DNA of 64,000 bases from Adiantum capillus-veneris (lineage: Eukaryota > Streptophyta > Polypodiopsida > Polypodiales > Pteridaceae), in NCBI GenBank assembly GCA_014529385.2, contig CM043960.1:75053910-75117909 (forward strand), given 5' to 3'. Below the pieces are notes generated by a model. The model searched no databases and was not told the origin of the DNA. It was given only the letters and a program-made list of their open reading frames with translations. Shown in pieces: positions 8,926 to 20,306 of the stretch; the stretch's first letter is position 1, and every line of letters starts with the position of its first letter. Position numbers and translations under genes: made by a program.

Positions 8926-10450
8926 ACATCAAAATAATTTTCATACTTGATGATTGGAAGTATGATTGGATTGGGTGATGCCAGTATTTCTCTAAGTCTT
9001 TCTGCACCAAACATAAAAACAATGCGTTGCTGAAAAAAGACTTTTCTATCTATGTGAAAATTTACTCTAATGTGTTGTGCAAAATGAAATGGATAGATGG
9101 GAACTCCATTATTCATCACACTAAAAAATGAAGGTAACTTAGAAATATGTTCTTCAGTGGGGACACCACTTTTATGAGAGCGAGCTTTTTGACATGGGGC
9201 CTCTAAACCCAAACCAATGGGCCAACCCTCACACGACATTCATAGAGAAGTACACACACTACTTGGGCACCACCTTCTTTTGGGAGTGGAGAAGGAAACC
9301 AATCAAATAACACTTTCACCCACCCACTCAAGCAATGCACTTTGAGAACCCCTTACTCTATGTACACATTGGACGCTTGACACCATCAATGATTATGCAA
9401 CCCAATGCCATGCATCAAATGTAAATATACAATTCGTGGAATTACTTTTACCTTCTCCCATAAGAATATCCATGATATATCCAAACTCCTCCTCTCTCAA
9501 GCACTCATCAAAAATCATGCGCACAAGACTTGTCTCTCAAAAAAAAACACAAGGGAATCACCTACACCAAACTAACACACTTTGCATAGAGAGCTCATCT
9601 CCATCTATGCAATGCCGTGAAAAATAAAATCACCATGAGAGGTAGCCACATGCATATGTATTGAAGCAAAAGAGAGTTGGAGAGAGAAATTTCTTAAGAC
9701 TAATTTAATAAGTGTGGAGAAACAAACCAATGTTAAACTGAGAGTAGAACACTTACTTGATTTCTCGCACACTTTTTAAGGGGAAGAAAGACGCTGGCTA
9801 ACCATCACAAATTGCGACACTTGATTGTTCAAAGATGATTTAATGATCATTCACATAACCATGAGATAGATCATGATGTATTTACAAGTTATTGAGGTGC
9901 TACAATGATTTATTGGGTTGATGGAGTAAGAGATTGTAGAATAAAAAGAGTGGAGGATAGAGTTGCACTTCCTCCAAAGAGGAGGGTTAGGAGGGAGGAT
10001 GGGAAAGAGGGAGAGTTGGGAGTTTCTCTATTATTGATCGAGAACAACATAGAGTTGAAAAAATAAGTGTGTGTCCTTGAGTCTCTCCAAGGGGGGCTAT
10101 TTATAGTTGTGCAAGAGTGGGATTATGCTACACTTAATTAGGGTGAGTGATTAGCCCTAGTTAACTGTCCTTTGACCACTTATTGAATATTGGACATAAA
10201 ATAGATTATTTACTTACAAAAAATAGCATTTTTGACCGTGAAGGCTCCATAGGGGTGCATAATTTATGTGGGCCCCACCATGAGGCCCTACGAGTGGCTC
10301 CTGCGGGATATCTCAACTTATCTATGTTGGCATTAGAAGCATCTTTAGGTTGGTCGCATCACATGCAAGTGACTTTGAAAACTCATTACTCTTCTAGAAG
10401 ATGAGTAAGGGCAAGATAAGATCTCACCCTCTTGATTTACTTGATTTACA
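8926..10450 (-). other. Probable leader and 5' LTR of gypsy B
   Basis: No coding sequence is supported. On the minus strand a TATA-like CTATAAATAG (10106-10097) lies upstream of a pyrimidine-rich stretch. A minus-strand TGGCATCACCC near 8972-8982 sits where a primer binding site would be expected relative to gag. I could not define terminal TG/CA ends or find a matching second LTR, so this is inference from position. Confidence 0.35.
10097..10106 (-). promoter_or_regulatory. TATA box-like site
   Basis: CTATAAATAG on the minus strand, followed about 10 bases on by CCCCCCTTGGAGAGAC. It fits an LTR promoter for gypsy B, but no other evidence of transcription is visible. Confidence 0.35.
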
Positions 10451-11362
10451 GTTCCCTTTTGCTACGATTCTGACTGATTTACATTGTTTTGACCATAACC
10501 TTTTATCTGTAGCATGACATGCTTCAAAAGGAAAATTTGATCTTATCAACATGTTTGATATGAATTTGGACTATTCTTGACGCCCATGCACCAAGGAACT
10601 CGGTTTGGAAGGTCCACACTAGGCTAGGGAATCTTTTGCTTCCAAATCTTCTTGTATGGGCTCTTTGCGTGTATGGATCCAAGGGGAATCATGCTTTTTC
10701 AAAAGGGTATGATGCTTAAACAAAGAGAGGAGGGCCCAGTTTTATTTGCTTGTGAAAAGAATATACAATTTGAGTCTTTTTTGAAAGGTGAAAAACTACA
10801 TGGATATTCTTAAGAGATATTGGGCCACCTATGGAGGGCATAGAAGACTTATAGAGCTAGACCATAATCTTTGGCAAAGACAAGTGGAGAGTTGATTTTC
10901 ATAATAATTTATTCATATGGGATGGAATATACATATATTATTTTCCTACTACTAGTTTACAAGAGGTAAGAAAGTTTGGAGGTAGATAGTTGGTTATTGT
11001 ACGCTTATTTTTATTTACAAAGCAAAAAAAAAATTGATGGTAATATAAATATATGACTAAGGTACGATGTATGTGTTGCCACAAAGGTTAAACAAAGAGA
11101 GGGAATTTACTCTACATAACCTAATAGCGTAGAAAAATATATACACATATGAGGAAGAGGACGTTGAGTAAGCTGAAAATGTTGCAAAAAGATGGTTGCC
11201 ATTTTATGCCACTCACTGGGTCCCATTGTACCAATTGGATTGTTGTTTGGATGCGGGCGAAGACTCGTGGAAATTTCCTTCTCCTTTGAATCGCTTGGAA
11301 GCCCGCCAATGCAAACATTGAGAGCGATATCATTTGTCGTCGTTGTTCGTGTAGCGTAGATA

Positions 11363-11671
11363 CTACACGATCTTCAACTTTGCGAGAGATGACATCCTGC
11401 CCTTGAGTTTTGACCTTTTACGTGAGGTTAGTTTCCACTTCCCATTTTTTTCAATTAGCTTGATTTCCATATGTTCCATCTCTTCCTTCTTGGAGTTCTC
11501 TACTGTAGTGAGCCGAGACTCGATGAGAATGAGCCTTCGCTTCAGCTCCTCATTTTCCTTGCGAAGTCTTTCGACTTCATTTTGAAGACGAGTGATGCTA
11601 TCGTTCTTCAGGGGCATTGCAACGACCCTGGAAAATGTGAGCTTTCCTCGAGATGAGGCTTGAGTGGCCAT
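11363..11671 (-). CDS. Small coiled-coil ORF, function unknown
   Basis: From the ATG at 11671 the minus strand encodes about 102 residues. The centre is a strong amphipathic coil with Leu/Val/Ile spaced by heptads (ITRLQNEVERLRKENEELK, then RRLILIESRL), followed by a Lys/Arg-rich tail. The coil resembles a leucine zipper, but there is no clear bZIP basic region on its N-terminal side. It could be a fragment of a larger gene or of a transposon protein. No splice sites or promoter were identified with confidence. Confidence 0.3.
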   Translation of the reverse strand: MATQASSRGKLTFSRVVAMPLKNDSITRLQNEVERLRKENEELKRRLILIESRLTTVENSKKEEMEHMEIKLIEKNGKWKLTSRKRSKLKGRMSSLAKLKIV

Positions 11672-12120
11672 GGGTAGGCACCCAGGACCAAAACTGAGGT
11701 AGAAATTCAATTAAACTTGGGCTTCTGTAAACTGTTGAACTACCTTGGACCTTTGCTGTCGAACAGGAAAACCCTTGGACCAGTCTTTGTAAGCTGTCAA
11801 ACAGAAACCCTCCCAAAATAATTTGGGCCTCTGTAAGCTTTCGAAAAAAACCAACTTTAATTGACTCTGTCGGCAAATCGAGGCTCTATCGGATAGAGCT
11901 TGGCGGTAGAAATTGAACTAATGTGTGGGTCGCAGGGTGAGGTCTCAAGGCGAGGCAAAGGAGGCATTGGAGGTAGCGTAGGGTCTATCAGGTCTCTTGC
12001 TTGCTGGCAAACGTGGGTCGACAACTGCAGGAGCGGCTGGAGAAGGTGCACGGGGCTTGAAGCTCGGCGCGCCTTGGGTAGGGCTGATGTAGTGAAATGG
12101 AGAGATAGAGGGACGGAGAT

Positions 12121-12270
12121 CCATAGGGAGAGAGAGAGAGAGGGAGATATATATGGATAGAGAGAAAAATGAAGAGAAAGAAGGATAGAGAGAGAAGTAG
12201 GAAAATAGAGATTGATAGGGATAGAGAGAGAGAGAGAGACAGAGAGAGGAGGAGGAGGAGATTATTTAGA
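12121..12270. repeat. (GA)n-rich low-complexity region
   Basis: Repeated GAGAGA runs with short interruptions. Explains the Arg/Glu-rich open frames here. Confidence 0.85.
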
Positions 12271-12340
12271 GAGAGAGATAAGAGGTAAAAATGGATTTTT
12301 CCACTTGTGGATCACCCTTGACCGCCGACCACTTTGACCG

Positions 12341-12371
<31 letters not shown>

Positions 12372-12422
12372 ATATTTGCACATGAAACCTCCCCTAACCC
12401 AAGGCACTAGCGAGGTTGTTTT

Positions 12423-12441
12423 GGGGGGGGGGGGGGGGGGG
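12423..12441. repeat. G19 homopolymer
   Basis: An uninterrupted run of 19 G. It could form a G-quadruplex and is error-prone in sequencing, so its length is uncertain. Confidence 0.85.
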
Positions 12442-13869
12442 TTGTGCTTTTCTCTCTTGACCTTCAAAAGGGGTGCATGGGACAGGCGGCCTACATGTTG
12501 TCACATCATCATGCCATTGATGAACGACATCAACAGAGTCAAGCGTTGCCGGTGGGCGCTTATTACCATCTCTACGAACTTGCTATCGTCGATCACTGTC
12601 TACCACAAAAACGGGCCAGGTCGCCACCCCAGCAACACCTCAAGGTGCATGCACCCATGTAGAGCCGTGAGAAGGCTGTCGTAGCGACACACAGAGACAC
12701 CTCCGTCTCTCTCATTGATGCTCCCACAAGGGTCATTATGTGGACTATATACCACAAACCTTCAAGCCCCTATTGCGCATATGAGATTTCTACCTTGCCA
12801 TGTGGCAACCCCTTTGCCTAGTCCCCTTAGGGTGATTGAAAACCATTAAAACCTTCAAAACAACCCCTTTTTCTCTATAATTTTGAGAGCCGCCATTTGT
12901 TGCTCAGGTACCCAATCCCCTTGCCGCAAAGCCCAAACGGTAGATCCGGTTCTTGACTTCAATCCCCTCCAGATTCATCGCATGTCGACTTTGTCAAGTC
13001 CTTGAACAGAGAGCCCAAAATTTGGGAAAAGCATTTGTATTCACCTGCTCGGCATTAGCCCTCAACTTTGATCGCCACATCTTGTTATTCAAGAGTCCAA
13101 TTGACGCGCCATCAAATCTTTTCATCTCAACATGATGTGTCCTACATTGGCAAACCTGTCCAGGCCCAAAAAGCGTCAGATGGCACACCTTCCTATGCCA
13201 CCAAGTGGGCACAAACTGAGACCCAACAAAACTTTCACTAGCCATATCTTTCCCTCTGGAGCGCCGATTGGCAATCCAAGAACACTGGCATGCTCCATAA
13301 CTCAAACTCTTCACGTGTATCCACTCCCACGGCCTTTATCCATTTTTCCTCAGCTACCCTATCCATTGGGGTTCTGCAAAACCTTCTAACTTCAACCTTT
13401 AATATCTTTCACATCGGGGCTCGGTTTGAGGAGCCGTCTAGAACGGCTTGCACAACATCTCAAATACCACATCTCAAGGCACTAGAACACTACAATTGGC
13501 ATCAAGAAGGAAAATAACATCAACATGCAAACAAAAAGCATGGACATTAGATGGTGTTTTTTTGAAGCGGTTTCAAGATGATGACTCTTGGCAAGGACAA
13601 AGTGATCCAAAGGGGGCATACTGGCAAAGTGAATATTGGATGTAGGCTACCTAGAGACACAAAATCTTGCAAGAAACACAATCTTAGACAAACATTTGGA
13701 GGAATCTTTTGGTGAACCAATGCCAAATGAAATCATTTTGTTTTTCCCAACATGTTTTATTCTCAAATCTTTATAATCTTATCCCATGTAATAAGAGATT
13801 TGATTGTGATCAAGGGATATGTGAATCCGTGTCAGATTTCTACAAAATCCACCACCGAGACATGCCATG

Positions 13870-14041
13870 TGTTGACTGGGTATTGCTCATCAAAAGTTGC
13901 TAAGTCGGATATTCTATGATATTTTTATGAAACCGGATGGTTAGTCAGATTCTATTAGACTTAGTCGTATTCAGTTAGGAGGTAGGTAAAAGCTATAAAT
14001 TGCAATGTTTGATACGAGCAAAGGAATGAAAAGAAATTATG

Positions 14042-14088
<47 letters not shown>

Positions 14089-14170
14089 TCTTGCTCTCTC
14101 TCAATCTTTACGTATCCTGTTTTGAGAGTCGTCTCTGAGTTTTCCCTATTGAGGGTGTATGCCCTCAACA
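13870..14170 (+). repeat. Probable solo LTR, copia-like
   Basis: 301 bases bounded by TGTTGA and TCAACA, a perfect 6-bp terminal inverted repeat with the TG/CA ends of an LTR. It contains CTATAAATTG near 13990 and a long (TC)n tract before the end GTATGCCCTCAACA, a common form of Ty1/copia LTR end. Neither a primer site nor element coding follows, so it would be a solo LTR. The flanking 5-mers (CCATG and AATGC) do not match, so no target duplication supports it. Confidence 0.5.
14044..14088. repeat. (TC)n microsatellite
   Basis: About 22 uninterrupted TC units. Confidence 0.9.
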
Positions 14171-14419
14171 AATGCTAAGTCCCGAACATGTGCTTCTAAA
14201 AGATATCAGTCGTACTCTTCTCGACTTATGCATAATTGTAAAATGTTGTCTGAGCCTAAATAATACAAATGTCCGCAAATTAATTGAAAATTCTTGGATT
14301 GTCGAACCATCTATCATTTAAATTCTTGTTCAGTCCTATCGAACTCTTCTCCGTATGATAGTAAACTGACTATCTCTTGATACCACTTGGGTACCATTTC
14401 AACATTGAAAAGATAGGTA

Positions 14420-15893
14420 TCAAAGATGATAATTTTCTATGCCTTCTAGAGCTTCTCCAATTGGCAATCTGGAAAGATGATCTGCTTGAAGATGTGTCTT
14501 CCCTTTTTTAACCACTACTGTAAAATAAAACTTCATCAATAAAATGAACCATCGTACAATTCTTCCAGTATTGCATGGTTTGTTTACAAGGTATAAGAAG
14601 TCTTGATGATCAATGAAAAACACAAACTGGTTTGCAAGGAGATAATGCCAAAATTTCTTAACATCATATATCATCCCTAGCCCTTACCTCTCAGTGGGAG
14701 TGTAGTTCTTTTCAACACTATCAAGCTGTCTGCTAGCATAACAAATTGGGGAGTCCATATTTCCTTCTTTTGGCTGAGCCTAGATACATCCTATAGCAAA
14801 TGCTGAAGCATCAATATGAACATGAAAGATCTTTTTCAATCTTGTGCTTTTAATAATGGAGTGGATGTAGTGCTTTCTTCAACTTTTGAAATGAATCCTC
14901 ACACTCCTCCGTCCATTCAAAGACTATTATAAGTCTATATAGGGGTTGAGAAATGATTGTAGACATGTGTATAAACCTCTTGTAATAACCATAGTGTCCC
15001 ATAAAGCATTGTACCTGCTTTGTGTTTTTTGGTCTAGGTATTTCTACAATCAATTTTATCTTTTCCATATGTGTAGATATTCCATTTTTCGAGACAATAT
15101 GTCCCAAGATTCTAGCTTGTCTAGCCATGAATATGAACCTTTTTTGGTTAAGGTAGATCCTATACATCCTACACTTCTTGAATAATTTATTGAGGTGTTC
15201 CGTATGTTCATCTCACAAGAGAGAGTGTACAAATAGATCATCCATATAAATTTCAAACAATATCCTCAAGTATTCTTTAAAATCATGTGTCATTATTCTC
15301 TAGAATGTTGTGGGAGCATTAGTCAATCCAAAGGGCATGACTCTATAAGCATATATACCCCATTTTGTGGCAAATTCCTTCTTATAATGATCTTTAGGAG
15401 CGATTTCAAGTTGATTGTATCCATAAAATCCATCCAAGAAGGAATATGCCCGCTTGTGTGCCACTCATTTGAGAACATGCTCAATGATAGCTAACAAATA
15501 CTTGTCTCTAATTTTGGTTGCATTAACCTTATTTAGATTGACACACGCTCAAAGTTTACCATTCTTCTTAGGCACTACCACAATTGGAGATACCTAGTTG
15601 GTTTGTTGTATCGCATAGATGAACTCATCTTCCTTCAGCTTATCAACCTCTTCCTTGCTGCGCTTAGCAAACATATCATTATACATGTACGATCTCCGTC
15701 GGCTAGGCTTTGCATCACATTTTAATGGGATTGTGTGTTGACATATTGTTGGATCTACTCCCTTTAGGTATTTATATGACCAAGCAAACATGTCCTTGTA
15801 CTCCTTGAGAAGACTTATGAGCTTCTCCTCTTCATCTGGACTCAGATCATTTACTATATAGACCAGTCTTGGATCTTCTCCTAGCTCTACCAA
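14420..15893 (-). pseudogene. Ty3/gypsy pol fragment (RT to RNase H), decayed (gypsy C)
   Basis: Minus-strand pieces in order: DMFAWSYKYLKGVDP and CQHTIPLKCDAKPSRRR (just before RT), KEEVDKLKEDEFIYAIQQTN (RT start), LGHIVSKNGI with FMGHYGYYKRFI (thumb/connection), and FFIDHQDFLYLVNKPCNTGR with HLQADHLSRLP (end of RNase H). Large parts between are broken by stops. The sequence differs from gypsy A and B, so it is a third gypsy lineage in the window. It is interrupted at 16862 by the LTR of element 2. Confidence 0.8.
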
Positions 15894-16862
15894 GTCTATC
15901 TTCTTTGCATCCCCTGGCCCACCATCATATGACTCCTTGTCCTTTTGCTCTCATATGGGCAGTTTCATCACTAAACACCAATTTATGAAATTAGAGACTT
16001 TATAGCCAATGTGGGAATCACCAATATCTTGAAGATTTGACCATATGGAAAAATCTCAAACTATTTTTTATGACCAAAGCCTTCACAAGGTATTAATTGA
16101 AAAGATCTTTGAAGCTATATCCTCAAATCTTTGGCTAAGATTTGACCATGTGGAAAAATCTTAAGATCTTGTTGAAAGTGGGAATTGGGAACTTTACTAA
16201 TATGGTGTTACTACTTCCTACCTTCTATCATGAATTTCCTATAGTGGGAAGGCACGTCCATTTTGTCGTCATTTTTCTCACCCTCTTTGTCACTACTATC
16301 TATTTATGTAGTCCACACTTCCTTCAAAGTTTCCTTGAGCTCTTTGTATTTCTTCTTTCTCTCAACTTGGTCCATTTAGTTTCTTCGAACTCATCTAGTC
16401 CTGGTTCTTTTGTGTTCTTGGGTTTTGTTTCACGTTTCTTCTTTTGTCTTGTGTCTTTGGATCCGGAGCTGTAGAGAATCTCCGTGGAACTTTGTATTTA
16501 ACACAATCTTCAGCTTTTGCAAACATCAAAAAATTTGTTTTGCCTCTTAATTTAGGCATCAAATTCTCTCTAGTCCTGTTTTTAGCTCTCTTGCTCTTAT
16601 AGCATTCTTGACGTATTGGTTCTTGATTTGGAAAGTTGTAGCAGCTGACATCTGCTATTTTTTCCTCTGGCTCACTCAAATTGTTAGAGCATTCATTATC
16701 TGCATCCTCATCTTGCTCAAGAAGCTTTCGTGAATCATAAAACAACTCCTCTTTGTCTACTTTCACCGGTTTGTCTTTCCTAGGTTATTCAAAGACTAGT
16801 TTCTCCTCTTTCCTATTTACCACATTAACCATATAGTATGGAACCACTTCATTGTTAGGGAA
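15894..16862 (-). other. Upstream remnant of gypsy C
   Basis: A minus-strand frame at 16395-16766 encodes about 120 polar, Lys/Glu-rich residues with no recognised motif. Its position upstream of the pol fragment on the same strand suggests the gag-pol linker. The rest is broken in all frames. No gene is supported. Confidence 0.35.
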
Positions 16863-17290
16863 TGTTAACCCTCACAGATACCCTATCACCTTTGACGGAT
16901 GCATATTATTTATTTGATTGAGTCATGGACCGGGCTTGTCGGTTCAATAGGTGTGTAGGTGATCGCCAATGAGAGGCGCACCACTTATCTTATTTTTATA
17001 GTAGTTTTGCAACGATCGACCACTATGGGCGCCCATATGTGAATGGGTAGAACTCTTATAAAAGGTCCATTTGACCTAAAAATCCTCATTCTTGGAGGTG
17101 TAAGCTAAGAAGTGCTCTTGCTCCATCTCTGTCTCCTTCTCCTTCATGTGCTCTGTGTGTATGTGTGTGTGTGTGTGTATGCTTGAGAGAGAGAGAGAGA
17201 GTGTGTGTGTGTGATCAAGCATTGCGCCGACATTAACCATATAGTGCAATGCTTCCACCATCCCGTTCACACTCACCCTTTGAACTTACT
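16863..17290 (+). repeat. 5' LTR of element 2
   Basis: Starts TGTTAACCCTCAC, has GACCGGGCTTGTCGG, GATCGCCAATGAGAGGCGCAC, TATAAAAG at 17058 and a (TG)n(GA)n tract at about 17155-17215, all matching the LTR at 5037. The right end is a guess: no clear primer binding site was found downstream. Confidence 0.6.
17058..17065 (+). promoter_or_regulatory. TATA box of element 2 LTR
   Basis: TATAAAAG at the position equivalent to the box in the LTR at 5037. Confidence 0.6.
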
Positions 17291-17532
17291 AATTCTAGCC
17301 CTCTTTCCACCTAGGAAAACACTATTTTTAGGATTCTAAGGAATGTACCTAACCGAATTGGGGGCTGTCCCTCTAGCCAACATGCTTATTTTGAGCTATC
17401 ACATGCATTATTCTAAGGCTTGATTTAAAAAAAATACCAAAAATAACAAAAAAATTGGGTTATAAATACCTAAAAAACTAGGTGAGCGGCCTTCATTGAC
17501 ACTCACCAACACTTCTAGAGTGTTGAGGTCAC

Positions 17533-17912
17533 ATGCACCTACTCTCTGGTCGTATGCTAGAGGACGAGCACATAGAGAGTGTCTTCGTTTACGAGAGCAC
17601 TCATTATTCCTCCACCTTAGGCTCTAGGCCTTTAGTGGGAACCCAAGGTAGTACCACTAATGACCCACATATTGCGTCTAGTGACTCTTCCATCATGGAA
17701 GGTTACCCAATGCCTAATCCTGATAGTTCAAGCCAAGACATGCATGCCATGGGCCCACGGTCCGGGATGAGCGTGCTTAGCCGCTTGAAGGAAAATTTTA
17801 GTGGAGCCACTCACTCTGAACATGGAGCTAACGAGGTAAATGAAGGGGGTGGGGAAGTAAATTCACCATTCATGACCAATGTACACCCCATGCTCCTGGA
17901 CAGTGTGCACGT
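17533..17912 (+). pseudogene. N-terminal region of element 2 ORF, split by gypsy A
   Basis: Open frame of about 127 codons, polar and rich in Ser, Gly, Pro and Met (for example MEGYPMPNPDSSSQDMHAMG). No domain is recognised. It runs straight into the gypsy A LTR at 17913 and its frame resumes at 30508, so it is the 5' part of the element 2 gag gene. The first ATG at 17533 is a weak choice; the frame upstream was not resolved. Confidence 0.55.
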
Positions 17913-18932
17913 TGTGAAGGATTGGGGGACTGGCCTCTACAACAACACCAAGAAAAGAGGATGAAGAGTATAGCTCTCTCGAGATAATATGGGCTGATAT
18001 TCTCTCACTAATTTTCTCAATTTCACACACACTCAACCTCGACTAGCCTCGACTAGCTCCGACTAGCTTCCCTCTACACCGCTACAACTCCCACTACACT
18101 CCATTGCACTCAAAGACACCAAGGAAGCAATAAAATCAAGGAAAAAAGTGAGAAAAAAACCATCGAAATCTCTGCACTTTTGACCATAACTCAAAGAGCT
18201 TCACTTCTTTTCAAACGCCCTTCCATGTGCTAGTAGGGCTTCCATAGGCGCTCCCATATATACACATAGCTTGACCAAAACCCACTCAAATCAAGATTAA
18301 TTTGAAAATCCACAAATTTCAGCAAAAAAAATCAAAAAAGGTGATGGAAAACTTGGGGGAAACCTTGCCCTTTGATATATGTACAAGCAAGGCATTGCAG
18401 CACATAGTTTACCCTCGACTAGCTGCACCACAAGGAGCTGCACACACCATAGCCACCATACCTCAAAACAAGATGAAGAGAGGTCAATATACAGAGCTAA
18501 GCACCCACTTTCATCAGCCCATTTAGGAGAGACACACTCTCACCTCACCACATCGGGCCCTCGACTAGCAAGACAGGCTGCTCTACTCCCAAACGCCTCT
18601 ATCCCTCGCGGCAATCAGGGCTTCTTGCTGCTAGATCTTCCTCTGTCAAATCCCACACTCACTCACGACCTCAAGCTGATAAAAACTCAGTTTTTGTTCA
18701 TATTTTTCAAGTACTAAGTGACTCTTTCAAGTCTCAACACGTCTATGTACAAAAACAGCAAAACTATGCACCCCGCACAACAGGCCCGCATGCGTAGAGA
18801 CAGTTGGCACACACTGCCTTTGTACACTTTGTACAAGCATGATTTATTTACATATAAGGGACCCAAAATCATTAAAAAACCCTTTCCAATGTCTTTGGGG
18901 TGGCTTGCATCATTCCGTAAAAACACGTCACA
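17913..18932 (-). repeat. Gypsy A 3' LTR
   Basis: Nearly identical to 29474-30503 along its full length. Plus-strand ends are TGTGAAGG and CGTCACA. It lacks about 10 bases near its start (CTCAAACCAA-like) present in the other copy. Confidence 0.9.
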
Positions 18933-18949
18933 TATTTCCCCCCCAACAA
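18933..18949 (-). promoter_or_regulatory. Gypsy A polypurine tract
   Basis: Minus-strand TTGGGGGGGAAATA lies directly against the 3' LTR, the position of the plus-strand DNA primer in LTR retroelements. Confidence 0.7.
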
Positions 18950-18992
18950 GCATGGAACACTTTCAAGTGTTTCATGTACATTTCTTGCTTCA

Positions 18993-20306
18993 TCACATGA
19001 TTCTGGTCACATAAGGCCTGATTCGGATCCCATTGACTCTTGCCTTATGCATCTTTCCATCCAAGTCCTTGAGCTGATAGCTTCCATTATCATACACCTT
19101 ATGCACCACAAAAGGACCTTCCCACTTTGCCTTGAACTTTGTTTGAAAGGTATTGTCCAAAGCACTATTATACCTGATAACCAACATTCCTTCACATAGC
19201 CCTTTTTCCTTCATCTTTTCATTGAATACATCAGCCCTTCTTCTTCCCAAGTCTTCATAGTATCTAATGGAACTTTCTCTATCCAACAAGAGGCTATTCA
19301 TAGATGCCAGTCTCTCTTTTACATGCTCCTCCTCAACCAAACTATGCTTCAAAATGAACTCCAATGAAGGAAGCATCACATTAATTTGCATAACACACTC
19401 TTCTCCATATACCAAATGAAATGGAGTGAAGCCCGTGGATGATTTTTGAGTCACTCTACATGCCCACAATGCCCTCTCCAAATACATATCCCAATCTTTT
19501 GGATGTTCTTCCACAAGCTTGAACAATATCTTCTGTAAAACTCCATTGAATGCCTCCACCAACCCATTGCATTGTGGATGATAATTAGTAGCATACCTAT
19601 GTTTGATCTCCAATTTCTCCACCAATTTAGTGATAAGATTATTCCTAAACTCTTTCCCTTGATCACTTACAAGCTCCAACGGCACTCCAAATCTACAACA
19701 TATGCAATCAAAAATAAAGCTGCATACATCTTTGCTTGTAGCCCCTCTACTAGACTTTTCTTCTGGCCATCTTGTCATATAATCCATTGCACTAAGTATG
19801 TAGTGCTTCCCATTTCTAGTGCCTAGAAGAGGACCAATTACATCCACACCCCACTTCTCAAAAGGTCCATAGCTTACAATGTGTCTCAAAGGCTCCGGTA
19901 TCAGCTTTCTCTTTTGATATATTTGGCACTCGTGACAGCTTCTACACCAATGCACAACATCCCTATTCATACTTGGCCACATAAGTTGAGCATTCAATAC
20001 TTTCCTTCTTGTAATTTCCACTCCAAAATGGCCTCCACATCCTTCCTCATGACATGCTTTTAAGCAATCAAAAACTTCATCATGGTAGAGAACTCTTCTC
20101 ATGACACCATCAGCCCCCTTGTGATACATTTGCTCTCCAATCAAGACATACCTCATAGCTCTTCGTGTGATTGCATGCCTTTGTTGAGAAGCCAATCCCT
20201 TTCTTGCAAAACCCGTTTGCAACACATGTTCTTCCTCATGGAGGGATTCCCTTCCAAGATACCTTGGCTCTCTAATTATCACCGCATGCACATCCTTTGT
20301 GAACAC
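18993..20306 (-). CDS. Gypsy A integrase region of Pol
   Basis: About 437 residues in the same frame as the RNase H region upstream, from which it is separated by one TAG codon. It has a zinc-binding HHCC region (CHEEGCGGHFG ... WCRSCHECQ) and the catalytic triad in context: WGVDVIGP, VSDQGKEF and NGLVEAFNG. After the core comes a C-terminal part with KFKAKWEGPFVVHKVYDNGSY, the usual gypsy integrase tail. The enzyme would insert the element cDNA. Apart from the stop and the copia insertion upstream, this segment looks intact. Confidence 0.9.
   Translation of the reverse strand: MFTKDVHAVIIREPRYLGRESLHEEEHVLQTGFARKGLASQQRHAITRRAMRYVLIGEQMYHKGADGVMRRVLYHDEVFDCLKACHEEGCGGHFGVEITRRKVLNAQLMWPSMNRDVVHWCRSCHECQIYQKRKLIPEPLRHIVSYGPFEKWGVDVIGPLLGTRNGKHYILSAMDYMTRWPEEKSSRGATSKDVCSFIFDCICCRFGVPLELVSDQGKEFRNNLITKLVEKLEIKHRYATNYHPQCNGLVEAFNGVLQKILFKLVEEHPKDWDMYLERALWACRVTQKSSTGFTPFHLVYGEECVMQINVMLPSLEFILKHSLVEEEHVKERLASMNSLLLDRESSIRYYEDLGRRRADVFNEKMKEKGLCEGMLVIRYNSALDNTFQTKFKAKWEGPFVVHKVYDNGSYQLKDLDGKMHKARVNGIRIRPYVTRIM

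Larger units (their letters stand above)
5645..10450 (-). mobile_element. Decayed Ty3/gypsy element (gypsy B)
   Basis: Read on the minus strand the order is a possible LTR/leader with a TATA box, gag with a zinc knuckle, protease, reverse transcriptase and start of RNase H, cut at 5645 by the LTR of element 1. Many stops and frameshifts show it is dead. Its polymerase and protease resemble those of the better preserved gypsy A at 17913-30503 (shared blocks PLNAATK and ILGRPWLI), so it is a relative. The upper edge is approximate. Confidence 0.65.
10451..13869. other. Unassigned non-coding DNA with microsatellites
   Basis: Nothing here resembles a known transposon protein or conserved gene. 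The stretch holds (GA)n-rich DNA at 12121-12270, (TC)n at 12338-12370, a G19 run at 12423-12441 and one short coiled-coil ORF on the minus strand near 11.4-11.7 kb. Open frames at 12994-13314 (minus) and 12953-13389 (plus) have no motif I recognise and no second supporting signal. Confidence 0.4.

Noticed and set aside
12994-13314. Minus-strand ORF near 13.1 kb as a gene exon
   Set aside because: No motif, no splice signal that joins it to another frame, and no second line of evidence.
13870-14170. Solo LTR as proven insertion
   Set aside because: Terminal repeat and composition fit, but the flanking 5-mers do not match, so it is kept only as probable.
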